A program made the translations under genes and the position numbers. The notes beneath the pieces are model-generated. The model was not told the DNA's origin, made no database searches, and was given only the letters and a program-made list of their open reading frames with translations. Below are positions 45,686-57,655 of a stretch of DNA of 64,000 nucleotides, piece by piece. The stretch comes from Lactuca virosa (Eukaryota > Streptophyta > Magnoliopsida > Asterales > Asteraceae). The stretch lies in assembly GCA_928212115.1 (NCBI GenBank), contig CAKMRJ010005745.1, positions 70,936,829-71,000,828 on the forward strand. Reading direction: 5' to 3'. Numbering within the stretch: position 1 is the first letter of the stretch; each line of letters begins with the position of its first letter.

Positions 45686-45807
45686 CATAAAGTTGCAAAC
45701 TTTATGAGCTGTCATCACTCAAATCTATCAAGACATGAAGAAAAGGGACAAAATCAAGCGATCTAACAACCTATCAAGAAAATGGTTGGATCTTGGACAC
45801 TCACTAA

Positions 45808-46287
45808 TAGAGATGGCAACTGGGGCGGGGAATACAGGGACCCCAATCCCCATCCCCAGCCCTACCGGAGAATATAAATAAACCCTCATCCCCACCCCCA
45901 ATGGGGACTGGAACGGGGAATCAGAGATTTCTTTTCCTCTTTTAGGAGGAAAACTTTTTTCATAAAGAAAAACTATAAATTTCAATTTTTCAAGCATAAG
46001 TTTAAATATTTTACAAAATATAAAAAAATCCTTATATTGCATAAAAAAATATAAACAAATTTTCTACAAAATTTAAATAAATACATGAAAAATCAAGTAG
46101 AAAAAATTTATCAGAGTTATATTTGAGGTAAAAAAGATAAACCAGATAGAAAAAAAAAATTATACACGAGTTTAAGTTAGATAAAAGAAAAATAAAATGT
46201 ATAATTTCAACCAAGTAATTACTAATGAGTTAGGTTACTTGGATCAAATTTTATGTAGTGTAAATTTTACTATAAATATATGTTTTG

Positions 46288-46363
<76 letters not shown>

Positions 46364-46526
46364 GGGGCAGGTCCAGGGTCGGGGATTAGGGGTATCCCAA
46401 TCCCCACTTTTTTATTCAGGGATTCCCCATCCTCGTCCCCATCCCCAGTCAACTTGGGGATTCCCCAGTCAAAACAGATGCGAGTTTCGGGTTCCCCATC
46501 CGGTATGGGGCTTTTTGTCATCCCTA
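45808..46526. mobile_element. Non-autonomous hAT element, GGGGAT subterminal repeats
   Basis: Ends TAGAGATGGCAAC and, inverted, TAGGGATGACAAA. Flanks CTCACTAA (45800-45807) and CTCACCAA (46527-46534) match at 7 of 8 bases. The ends carry CCCCATCCCC / GGGGATTCCCC repeats, unlike the AACCG repeats of its neighbour. The middle has a 70-bp (TA)n run and no transposase. Confidence 0.85.
46290..46362. repeat. (TA)n microsatellite in hAT element
   Basis: About 36 TA units; they create spurious Tyr-Ile open frames on both strands. Confidence 0.95.
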
Positions 46527-46890
46527 CTCACCAAGGTCCAAGAGATGTGCTAGCTGAAGTAGATGATGCTTGCCAAGTAAACTATCACACCAAGGGCTTC
46601 CTTCTTCTTCAAAGATCACCAAAAAGCACCAAGAATGAGTTCACAATTGCAATTGTGGCTAGGGTTAGGGTTTCTGGGTTTGACAGGGTGATGGAGGCTG
46701 AATGATCACGAAACTCTAGTCTTAATGTTCTTTAAATAGCGCCCAAAGCCCAAAATTAAGGGTTGTCACTAAAAACACATGCCACACCGTGACACCTATG
46801 GCCACATTGTGGCCGGTCATTTAATCTCGCGGTCCAAAACATTCCGCCACGTAGTGGTGATGCTCCACCACGCCTGGCCACCCAAATTAA

Positions 46891-49036
46891 AGTTAATATA
46901 TAAAAATTGATTCATACTTAAATCAGATGTTACAATTTGGTAACGTGCTAGATTGATGGTAACGGTCGCTTGGTTGATATTACAACAAATTGTAAATATA
47001 GTGACATAATTGAGAAAAAAATATAGTATCAAAATTGCAAGTTTGGTAAACATAGTGACTTTATTGCAATTCGGAAAAAATAGTTATCGGGAAACATGTA
47101 GCCATAATATAGAAAATTTTTACTATTTGCCCTTATAATATATATTGTAAAATACATTAGTTTGTAACTTTGTAATGGTAGTAGTTTGATAATTAAAATA
47201 TTACAAAATATTTGCCCTCTTTTTCCAATTTTTTCGAATTTAGAAAGAAAGGTCAAAATTCCGGAGAAAATTTATCCACACAATTTCCATGTTCCTTTAT
47301 TTTTTATCGTAAAACTCTCCACCAAAAAGTTTGTTAATTTTACATTTTTCAATTTTATTTTGTAATCGTGCAAAATAACAACGTATCTTTTTTTTATTAG
47401 TATGGGCAACTAGATATAATGGAACAGATTTTGACCCTATCCAAACCTTTGAAGTATAATTTTTGATTCGTTTACCTATTAATGACACATATCCGCTAAT
47501 CCTTTTATTAAAAGGGCTGAGTATGGATCATTACCAATCCGTTCCATTTATAACATGTCCCATATAAATTTTCGAATTATATATTTATATTTTATATTGT
47601 ATATCGTTTATTTTTAATTCTAATCGAAAGTCTAAAGGGAAAAGGTCAAACTGTGTTTACCTAGGGCTCGAGGAGTCGACATCCAGACTTCCAGTGTTCT
47701 GCTAAGAATCATGGTTTCATTCCGATGAGATAGTCACTACGATGAGAGCATAGTGGTTGAGGAATGAAATTCCATACATGAAGCCCAAAGTTTAAACCAT
47801 GTCACATACATACACAAAATATTACTGGTGTTCTACTATTGACCTTCCATGTGAGCCGTTCAGAGGGTGCAATTTACCTTTTTAAAAATAGGTAAAATTT
47901 ATGATGATCGATCAACTTCTCATATATTTTGAGGTGTTTACACCATCTACGAAAAAAATGGCATCCAATAGCCTCATCAGTGAGTCATTTACCGTTGACC
48001 ATGGATTAACTTGTTAAAGTCAGATTTACCAAATGAAATGTCAATTGGATTTTACTATAAACCGAAGAAAATATACACACCAAAATATGTTATTATATAT
48101 CAAAATTTATCGCAACATAAGGGATCAAAATATTGAGTCATTGACCAATTAAAAGTTAACACAAGATGCAAGGATCCAAGTGTCAAAAGTCATTTGTCTC
48201 CACCACTTAGTTTTGGAACCACACTAGTTGGTGGTCCATCTTTAGCATCTTCCCAACTTTTATAACAAATTTGAGCACCATTATCCTTCCAAATATGTTG
48301 ACATCATTTATATGTGTGCCAAATATAATTATTTTGTCTCTACACAATAACAATATTGCAACATTAAAGACTTTAAAACCAACAACCAAAACAGTTAAAT
48401 TACTTTCATATAATACTTTTTACATGATCATAACTTAGAAATATATAATATCTAATATCACCAATATCCATTTTTATCAATAAAATTGCTCCAATTTTTT
48501 CTATATAGTGAAGTGGTATTTAAAATATTTTACCCATAATTATCACTTTTATTAGAATATATGTTAAAATAAAAACCTTTATTGCTCTTTACTAGTTTTT
48601 TTTATTTAATTATATTATATGTTTTATTAAAAGTAATATAAATTAAATACTTAATTAATAATCAACTTTTGTTAGATATGATGAAAAAGTATATATTAAC
48701 AAACTTGAACTACCTTTTGTATTTATTATTTTATTTCTGGTGCTCTTGAACTCAGTCTGAAAAGTACGGAGGACACAGATTGGCTCTCATGAAGGATCAT
48801 CGCTTCCAAGGCAAGTACCAATATTTTACCTAAAACCCTAATAGCCCCACATTTCTCAATTCTCACCCACCATTTTTCTCAAATCATAATGTTCTTCATC
48901 CACTTTTTGTCACTTTGATCCTAATTCGTTATATAAAAGTGAGTTTTACTGAAAAGGTTAACAGAAAATCTTCAGAAAGTGGATTATGTTTTGTGTTTAA
49001 ACGTTTTGGGAGACTAAGTAGAAGCTGGATTCTACA
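46891..49036. other. No gene recognised; kinesin upstream region at its right end
   Basis: 46891-48740 is AT-rich with short frames only. 48740-49036 is less AT-rich, with pyrimidine-rich blocks, and is the likely promoter and 5' UTR of the kinesin gene. Confidence 0.45.
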
Positions 49037-52000
49037 ATGGCGTCGAGGCAAGGTGGCATAAAACCTCGGAAATCGACTTCCAAGTATGCGAATTCGCCGT
49101 CTTCATCAACGACTTCGTCTACGAAACAGTTTCATGAAGCGTTAGGTGATAATCTGAGTTCTCCAGCTTCATCAGCTAGAAGCAAGCTACAGCATGGTTA
49201 CTCGGAGAGTTTGCCGTTGAGTTCAGAGAGATCGAAAGAGAATGTCACTGTGACTGTCCCGGTTCCGGCCTCTCAGGTGATCAAATTGGGTCAAATTTTA
49301 TATTATTTGATTACGTTGTGGTTAATTTGGATTATAAGTGATTTTGTTTTCGTTGTGGATAGTCCGAGGGAAATACGGCAAGGGGAGGAAATTGCGTGGT
49401 ATGCGGACGGAGAAACAATTGTGAGGAATGAGCATACTCCGGCGACAGCTTATGCATATGGTATGGTACATTATGCTGAAACATACTTATTGGTGCAGTA
49501 TTTGGGATCTCGGAGTCGTACTTAAGAGTAATCTCCAATTAGCTAACTTGAATCGACGACAAATTCATATCATAGAACTCGGCTCCATGCTACCAATCAC
49601 TACTCTGGTGTTATTGAAATCAGCTGAAACTTAGGATCTAATAATTGCCAAGGATATATTTGTTCTTGGAGTTAGATTATTTTTGGTTGACTTTCCAAGG
49701 TTAACTGACAAATGCACCTTCCATGGTTTTCTGTGTACAAACCTGAGAAAGTCATAACTTGAATTTAACTTTCCACTTTTGTGAGAGTGCTTTATAAAAT
49801 GGCATTAATAAGCCTTATTCACTGTACCTGAGTGATTGGTTGCTATGGTGGAACTTCCTGTCTCATTTATAGTTAGAAACTGTTAATGGGAAGTGAGCTG
49901 ACTGCTTTCTTTCCTGTGTAACTTTACACAAGACTATAAGGTGACCTGAGCTACTCTGACTTGGATTGAGATATTGCTAGATTCAAATTCAAAACAAATA
50001 CAAGTGATATGTAGTCATTGTCTCTGTGTTTGAAATACAAATGACCAGTTTATATTTTTTGGTGTCTTCTACTTGTTAGTGTCACTAGCTTAAGGCCTTT
50101 TACTGTAGAGCTTGGGACATGCCCAACTTGTCAATGTCAGGCAAGCTTATTTGAAGCTCAAAAAGGTGATATTTATTGATTAAAAAGTTCCCTTCCCCTG
50201 TAACTTAGAGATTGACTGATTGAGCACACACTGAAGGACATGAACATGTTTGTGAAAACTTTATTGTCAATTTGGGTATGTTTTAAGCATCTGAGTTTTT
50301 ATCCTCAACCGAAACTTAGGATCTAAATTCCATGTCTTTTGCATTAGTCCTACAATAATCCACTTTCTCATTACAATCTTTCTTTTAGAGAGGATTCCTA
50401 TGCAAAGTGCGTATTTGATATTACAAATAACATTTAAGCCTTGGATATCTTGATTCACATCATAACTCTCATCCTTTATTATATGTAGATCGGGTGTTTG
50501 GGCCTACCACAACAACACGTCATGTATATGATATTGCAGCTCATCATGTTGTTGGTGGAGCTATGGAAGGTGTTAATGGTATGTTATTTATAAATCTTAT
50601 GCAGTTTATTTGTTCTAATAAATCCTTAAAGGTTAAAGATATTACCATTTTTTCTATACACATGATCTTGACTTACTTCAATACCAGGGACTATTTTTGC
50701 ATATGGTGTTACAAGTAGTGGGAAGACTCACACTATGCATGTAAGTACACACTTTGTTTTGTTTCTGTAATTTTGTTGCATTTAAATGTATTTGTTTTGA
50801 TTATTTTTTGTCATACACATAAGCCAGGGAGATCAGAGGTCTCCAGGAATTATCCCATTGGCAGTAAAAGATGCTTTCAGTATAATTCAAGAGGTATATG
50901 AAGCTAAACTTTTGATACCATTTATACAAAATGTCAAAAATATATTATTTCAAGAGGAAAAAAAATCTGATATTCTTCATATATTTTCAGACTCCTAGTC
51001 GTGAATTTCTCCTTCGTGTCTCATATTTGGAAATTTATAACGAGGTATGTTTCTGAACAATCTTTTCACAGGTGCTTTTTTATTTGATAATTATGTCTAA
51101 GTCTCTAAGATTAACACCATTTAGAATTTTCATCTTTTTATCTCTTTCCATAGTTGTTTCTTTGTATTTTCTGTTTTTACTTGTAGTTGACCTTCGTTAA
51201 TCAATTTATAGCTTCTTCATGTCTTTATCTTGATTCCTTTGTTATCATTTTAGTTTTGACCATTTATTACAGATGCATGAGTGTTATTTTTTTATGTAAT
51301 ATTGTCCTCTTAAATCTCATGTTTTTTGCAGGTTGTTAACGATTTGTTGAATCCAGCAGGACAAAATTTAAGAATAAGGGAGGATAATCAGGTATTTTAT
51401 GTATATCATTATTCAAGATCACATGTTAATATGTTATTTGTCCTATTTTATTCATAATTCCATATAAAATGCCTTTTTTTTGGTCTTCAATACCATATGT
51501 TTTATATCTATGAAAATCTTACCAATTCTAAATAAAAGTACACTATAATTATTGGTTTTGTAGGGAACCTTTGTTGAAGGTATAAAGGAAGAAGTTGTGT
51601 TATCTCCTGCTCATGCCCTTTCTCTCATTGCAGCAGGAGAAGGTTTGTCTTTTCTATGTTTTACTCATACATTTAATCATTTTCTAGGTTATATATTATG
51701 AAATAGTTTTTACCCATTATTAGTTAACATTTTTTTTACATGATTTATTTACTTAGTGAATGTAATTGATCTTCCATTCTTGTGATCTTTTGCTATCACA
51801 GAGCACAGACATGTGGGTTCAACAAATTTTAATTTACTCAGCAGCAGAAGTCATACAATATTTACATTGGTAACTTTCTGATTGGATAAAAATAATTCAT
51901 TTTTTTGGGTTAAAAATTTCTTTTGTTAATATTTTTACCTTCCAACAGACAATAGAGAGTAGCCCTTGTGGTGAAAATGGTGATGGTGGGGATGTTAACT

Positions 52001-55000
52001 TGTCACAATTGGTATGCATCTGAATTAGCCTAAATAATTTATAGTTATTCACTTGTTGACTTTTTTTTTTTTTTAATTCATCTCAAATTGCAGAACCTCA
52101 TAGATTTAGCAGGTTCTGAGAGCTCAAAAGCTGAGACTACAGGTGTTCGTAGAAAAGAAGGATCTTATATAAATAAAAGTCTGCTAACCCTTGGAACTGT
52201 GAGGCCTCAATCATTGCCATTATTTTATCAGTGTAATAGTTTGCTCTACAAACAAATATCTACTTTTAGTCATGTTAATTGTCACAAAAGGAAATAAATA
52301 GGTTACCATTGCATGAATTTATCATGCCATTTATATTTCTTTTAGCATTTATAATTCCAAATTGTCACAGGTTATATCAAAATTAACAGATGCAAGATCA
52401 GCTCATGTGCCATATAGAGACTCAAAGTTAACTAGGCTCCTTCAATCTTCATTAAGTGGACATGGAAGAGTATCTGTAAGTTTTAAATCAACCAATTATG
52501 AAATATGATTATGAACAAATAATAATTTTATTTCACATCCTTTTTTTTAGCTTATTTGCACTGTTTACTCCCTCATCAAGCAATCAGAGGAGACACATAA
52601 CACATTAAAATTCGCGGCATCGTGCAAACATATAGAGAAATTCAAACAGCACAAAATAAGGTATGCCATTACACATTAAATTAAATCTTTGGTGCTTTCA
52701 AAGTAATATTTGTGACACTATTTTAATTTTGCAGATAATTGATGAGAAATCGCTTATAAAGAAATACCAAATGAAATTCGATTGTTAAAGGAGGAGCTAG
52801 AACATTTGAAGAGTGGCATTGTGGTAATTCCTCAGATAAAGGATAATACCGGAGGAGATGATATCTTTCTTCTTAAACAAAAGGTATACTTTTTGGTTTC
52901 TATTAAAATATTTGTGTTAATTTTAAACATCATTTGTGATTTGTGAAGTAGTGATTGTGTGATGTGTTGTAATTTGTAAAGCTAGAAGATGGTCAAATGA
53001 AGTTGCAATCAAGATTGGAGCAAGAAGAAGAAGCTAAAGCTGCTTTGTTAAGCCGAATACAAAGGTTGACCAAATTAATCTTAGTCTCCACAAAGTCAAC
53101 TCCCGCCTCTAGATTTTCTCATCGCCCAAATTTACGAAGACGCCATTCCTTTGGTGAAGAAGAGGTAACTCAAGTTTCTTGATTTGTAGCCTCCTTAAAT
53201 GTCATACATAACGATGGAATGGAATTACAAAAATAACCAATGTAATGGAATCAATCATTACATTCCATATTCCATTATCATGTTTGGTTGACTTGAATGA
53301 ATGGAATGAGTCATTCAAACCATTTATTTGTTGTATGCTATTAACAAACATCATGTTTATGTTTTTCTAAAATCTAACTTCATTCAATTGCCAGCTGGCA
53401 TATCTTCCGCATCGAAAACGTGACTTAATTTTGGAAGATGAAGACACTGAGTTATATGTTTCGCTTGATGGAAGTGTGGAAAATAATGAAAATGCATTGA
53501 AAGAAGAGAAAAAGACCAAAAAACCTGGATTACTTAACTGGTTGAAACCACGGGTCAGTCTCTTCTTTATTTGTTTGAATTTTGAAATCATTATTTATTT
53601 ATTGATTATATTTTTTCTTTTATTAGAAACGAGACAGTATATCTGGGGCCAGTGATAAATCAAGTGGTGCAAAGTCTATGAGTACACCTTCAACTCCCCC
53701 AACAGATAATCATCTTCATAATCTTCCTATTGAATCCAGACATTCACACTCTTTACAAACAGAAACCAGATATTCTGAATTCTCATCAGGGGGCTAGATT
53801 AGATCAAGAAATTAACAATGAGGATACTTTTTTGCAACAAGAAAGTTGTCTAGTAAGCATTGTTTTTTCCTTCAATTTCTTTATCAATAATAGCAATGTG
53901 TAACAAATAAAGTGCATTACCTATTTATATTGGTAGCAAGAGTGAAGTATTCTTTGCAATTTACCTGTAGCAAATAGTATGTAGTTTTTTAGAACTATCT
54001 TTGTATGTGATTGACAGATCAGCATAAAGACAATTGACCAAATTGACCTCCTTAGAGAGCAGCAAAAGATTTTGTCTGAGGAGATTGCAATCCATTTAAG
54101 TGCTCTAAAGCGATTGTCACCTGAGGCTGCAAGCGAGAGGGAATTTATAAATGTAATAACTCAATTTTTTATTAAAAAAAATACAATTAATATTTTATTT
54201 ATATACTTATTAAAATCATTACATGATATGACAGGTGGAGATTAACCGATTAAATGAACAAATCGAACTGAAAAATGATCAAATTAAACTCCTCCAAGAC
54301 AAAATTGCTAATCCTGTTGATGAAGTTGAAAAAACACGAGTAAGTCTGAAATTACATGTATATCTTATTCTCTTTCCTTTCCTCTATTTATAATATTTTA
54401 ATTTAATTTTGTAATTCCAAAATTCTTAAATGCAGCCTGTTTCTGAACTAGAACTAGAAGCACAACTAAACGAGAAGTCCTTTCAGCTTGAGGTATCTTA
54501 TCATTATGAAAGAAGACATTGACACATTTACCCCTGTGTATATAATTAATGAATTTGTAAGTTGTAACCTATTTTTCAATGTCATTTTCCAGGTCAAATC
54601 TGGGGATAATCGAGTACTTCAAGAGCAGCTCAGCGAAAAGGTAAGAAACAAATGTCAATATATTTCCTAAATATTAATGATTTTTCTTGCTTATATTTTT
54701 CTGTTGTTTATTTTTCCAGATTAATGATTGTGAAGAACTGCAAAATACAATTAATTCCTTGAAAGAACAGCTTTCTGAAATTAATCCTGAGAAAAATGAA
54801 AAAACAACTTTGCTTTGTGAAGCTCAGGTTTGTTCCCATTTTACTGTTTATTTTTTACTAATTAGAAAAAATTTACGTTCACAAATATTTTTCAAGAGTT
54901 TTAACCTCTCAAACTTTAATTTTTATTTTTGTGAAATCGGATAACTATTAACTTTGTAAATACTATTGTCTTGAATATGATTATAGAACTATAGCATTAA

Positions 55001-55196
55001 AAAAAAGAGTAGGGGTATCATAAAAAACCAAAACCGAATAACCAAACCGAACCAAATGACGTTTGGTTTATTTGGTTCGGGTTATTTGGTTTTCGGTTAA
55101 TTTGGTTTGGTTAACCGTATAATGATACCTTATTCGGTTTAGTTTTTGGTTAAATTTTCATTGTTTTGGTTAAACCGAAAAAACCGAATAAGCTAA

Positions 55197-55228
<32 letters not shown>

Positions 55229-56423
55229 CTATATATTATATATATATATAAAAATCTATTGATTAGTTTACTAAGATTTATGACTTTTTAGTTATTAACC
55301 ATTATAAAGTTATAATTGTTTTATATTTTGTATTAAAAAGCAAAAACTAATTAACCAAATAACCTTTAGTCGTTTCTTTCATTTTCATATACGATTAAAA
55401 TTATATTAACCTATCTCTACAATTTGAATATAATATTTTATATATTAATGGAGTTTCTTTATTTGGTAATAGTTTGTTTAGTAAGTTTTTTTTTTCTTTT
55501 AGTTTAATATTTATTTTTACGTGCTGAATTTTATTCGGTTTAACCGTTAAACCGAACCGAATAAACCATAACCGAATAAACTGAAACCGATTAAACCGAA
55601 CCTTATTTGGTTTGGTTATGGTTAGATTTAAAATTTAAAAAAACCGATAAAACCGAACCGTTGAAACCGAAAACCGAAAAACCAAACCGAATAACACCCA
55701 TAAAAAAGAGTAAATTACATTTTTGGTCCTGAGTATAGCTGAATTTTTCAAAATTTTGTTCTAAAAACTTTATTCTTGCAATTTTTGTCCTTATTTGAGG
55801 TTTTGGTCCCTCTTCCAAGTAAAATTGCAAAAATCAGTTGTACTCGAGAACCAAAAATGTTACAAGAACCTCAAATAAAAGACTCTTAAAAATAATACTA
55901 TACTATTCAATTTAAAAAAATGTGTTTGGCTATTTTTAGTCTTTTCATAAATAATTACAAAAAATTGGGTTCACTTCAGGTTTCTAGTTTTGTAAATAAA
56001 AATAAAAGAAAAAAAGTAAACAAGTTTCATAAAATTTGAAACTTGGTTACTATTATTTAATGATATAAAGCAGTGTGTGAAGTGAAGTAAAGGTATTTGT
56101 TGTCTAAAATCAGGCACTCGAGATCGAAGAACTAAAACACAAAGTGAGTGAGTTGACCGAGTCAAACGAGCAGTTACAAAGCCGTAACAAAAAACTAGCA
56201 GAAGACAGCTCATACGCAAAAGGCTTAGCCTCAGCAGCAGCAGTGGAACTGAAAGCCCTATCAGAAGAAGTTGCAAAACTCATGAACCACAACGAGAAAC
56301 TATCAGCCGAGTTGGCGTCACACAAGAACTCCCCGCTCCAGCGCAGCAGACCAATGGGGTCCACCAAGAACGGACATGGTCGTAAAGATCACATCACCAA
56401 TAATTTCAGACAGAAAGAAGTGC

Positions 56424-56457
<34 letters not shown>

Positions 56458-56728
56458 ACAAGTGGAATTGAAAAGAGAGCTTGCGTTGAGTAGGGAAAGG
56501 GAATTGAATTACGAAGCAGTGTTGTCTGAAAAGGATGAGAGGGAACTGGAATTGCAACGAACGGTTGAGGAATCCAAACAGAGGGAAGCGTATCTTGAAA
56601 ATGAGTTGGCCAATATGTGGATTCTTGTGGCCAAGTTGAAGAAAGGGGAATCCGAGGAGTCCAGTGGGGGGGATGGGTTTGAGTCTGAGAGGTGGAATGG
56701 AATTGGGGAAAGAAAGGAATTTGTATGA
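49037..56728 (+). CDS. KIN7: KIN-7 subfamily kinesin, 23 exons, frame broken at homopolymers
   Basis: Exons: 49037-49276, 49363-49460, 50489-50578, 50688-50740, 50828-50893, 50991-51044, 51332-51391, 51564-51642, 51802-51869, 51949-52011, 52094-52198, 52371-52475, 52551-52660, 52735-52883, 52982-53164, 53395-53553, 53627-53852, 54018-54152, 54235-54339, 54436-54492, 54593-54640, 54720-54827, 56114-56728; all GT-AG, about 990 codons. Motor motifs are intact: P-loop GVTSSGKT, switch I NLLSSRSH, switch II DLAGSE, and TRLLQSSLSGHG. Coiled coils follow, with about ten Asn in a row near 56427 and the end LANMWILVAKLKK. KIN-7 kinesins are microtubule motors; organelle targeting of this one is uncertain. 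Frame errors, all in homopolymers: CCC 49258-49260, a cluster at 52564-52640, AAA 52769-52771, AAA 53763-53765. Either a young pseudogene or sequence errors. The last intron holds a hAT element. Confidence 0.9.
55010..55702. mobile_element. Non-autonomous hAT element in kinesin intron 22
   Basis: Begins TAGGGGTATCA and ends AACACCCATA, flanked by AAAAAGAG on both sides (55002-55009 and 55703-55710). Both ends are filled with AACCGAATAA / TTATTCGGTTT motifs, like the element at 44665. (TA)n-rich middle (about 55197-55250). No transposase. It lies about 180 bp from the donor and 410 bp from the acceptor, so splicing could be unaffected. Confidence 0.85.
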
Positions 56729-57626
56729 GTAATTTCAAATTTGTGTGTAATGGGAATGGGAGGGTTAGATGGTAGTTTCTAGTATTTCGGGTTAGGAATT
56801 GGGATTCGTGTGTTGCGTGTTGTGTGTTGTGTAAAGATGGACTTTTTTTTTTCCTAGGATTGTACAAATCTTTGTTATAAAATGAAAGACATAATTATCT
56901 TATATTATTAGTATTACATATATTCATTTATTAGAATAATCTGTTACATGATTTATGTATTAAAATTACTTAATTTATTATGTTAATTTGTAACTATTTA
57001 AAGTAAAATATATTTTGCAATCTTATTTTTCGATGTCTAAAGTCTAAATTATCTTAAGATTAGTTTGTTAAGTTAAATATTCTTTTATCCCTTAAGGTGG
57101 ACACATCTCCAACTTAGGGGATCCATCACTAATTCATGGGTTGATGCTTCATGAAGTACTACCTTATGACCAATTATCTTACGTCAATGGTTGCGATGTT
57201 CTATTGAGGGGTTCAAGTTGTTTCGACAACTCGCGTGTTGGTTGGTAACTAGATTCAGGTTCGGTCCTTTTCCAGATTTAAAAAAGGATCTGAAGCTTGT
57301 TCCATCGATAATCAGATAATGTATGTTCGCACAATACTAACTTTCGGTTGGCATTATCACAAGATAAAATCGTAAGGGCCAAGCCATGTAATAACTTGAA
57401 ACATGAGGACTATTCTCAACAGTCGAAAATTAAGGATTAAATATAAGACATTTTCTAAGCCATAAAGACCTTTTATGCATTTTGTCTTTTAAAAATTGTT
57501 ACATTTTCGGTGAACGCAAACTCCAATCGTATTTAACATAATCTCATTGTCACAGGCCAATCATAACTGGGGCCACCTAAACCAAAGTTGTTGTTAGTGT
57601 AACAACCCTAAAAATTTGAATTAAGT
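56729..57626. other. Kinesin 3' flank, no further gene
   Basis: Likely 3' UTR to about 56890 (ATAAAATGAAAG near 56876-56887). Beyond that AT-rich sequence without recognised motifs. Confidence 0.45.
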
Positions 57627-57655
57627 CGTGTGTGTGTGTGTGTATATATATATAA
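57627..57655. repeat. (GT)n(TA)n microsatellite
   Basis: About eight GT units then TA units, directly left of the terminal inverted repeat block. Confidence 0.9.

Larger units (their letters stand above)
43916..46890 (-). repeat. Repeat-derived block with GTGGCCA hairpins, carrying two hAT elements
   Basis: Outside the two hAT insertions the sequence is noncoding. A 15-base stem at 44143-44157 / 44162-44176 (GTCACGACGTGGCCA and its partner) is echoed at about 46783-46820 and 46850-46880 by CCACATTGTGGCC and related words. On the minus strand GAACATTTAAAGAGCGC-like TATA context occurs near 46730-46740. I suspect an LTR or leader of a gypsy-type element, but no LTR pair or pol was found. Confidence 0.35.

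Noticed and set aside
46197..46705. Open frames of 118 and 141 codons on the plus strand and 83 codons on the minus strand
   Set aside because: They are Tyr-Ile repeats from (TA)n joined to hAT subterminal repeats. Not protein-coding.
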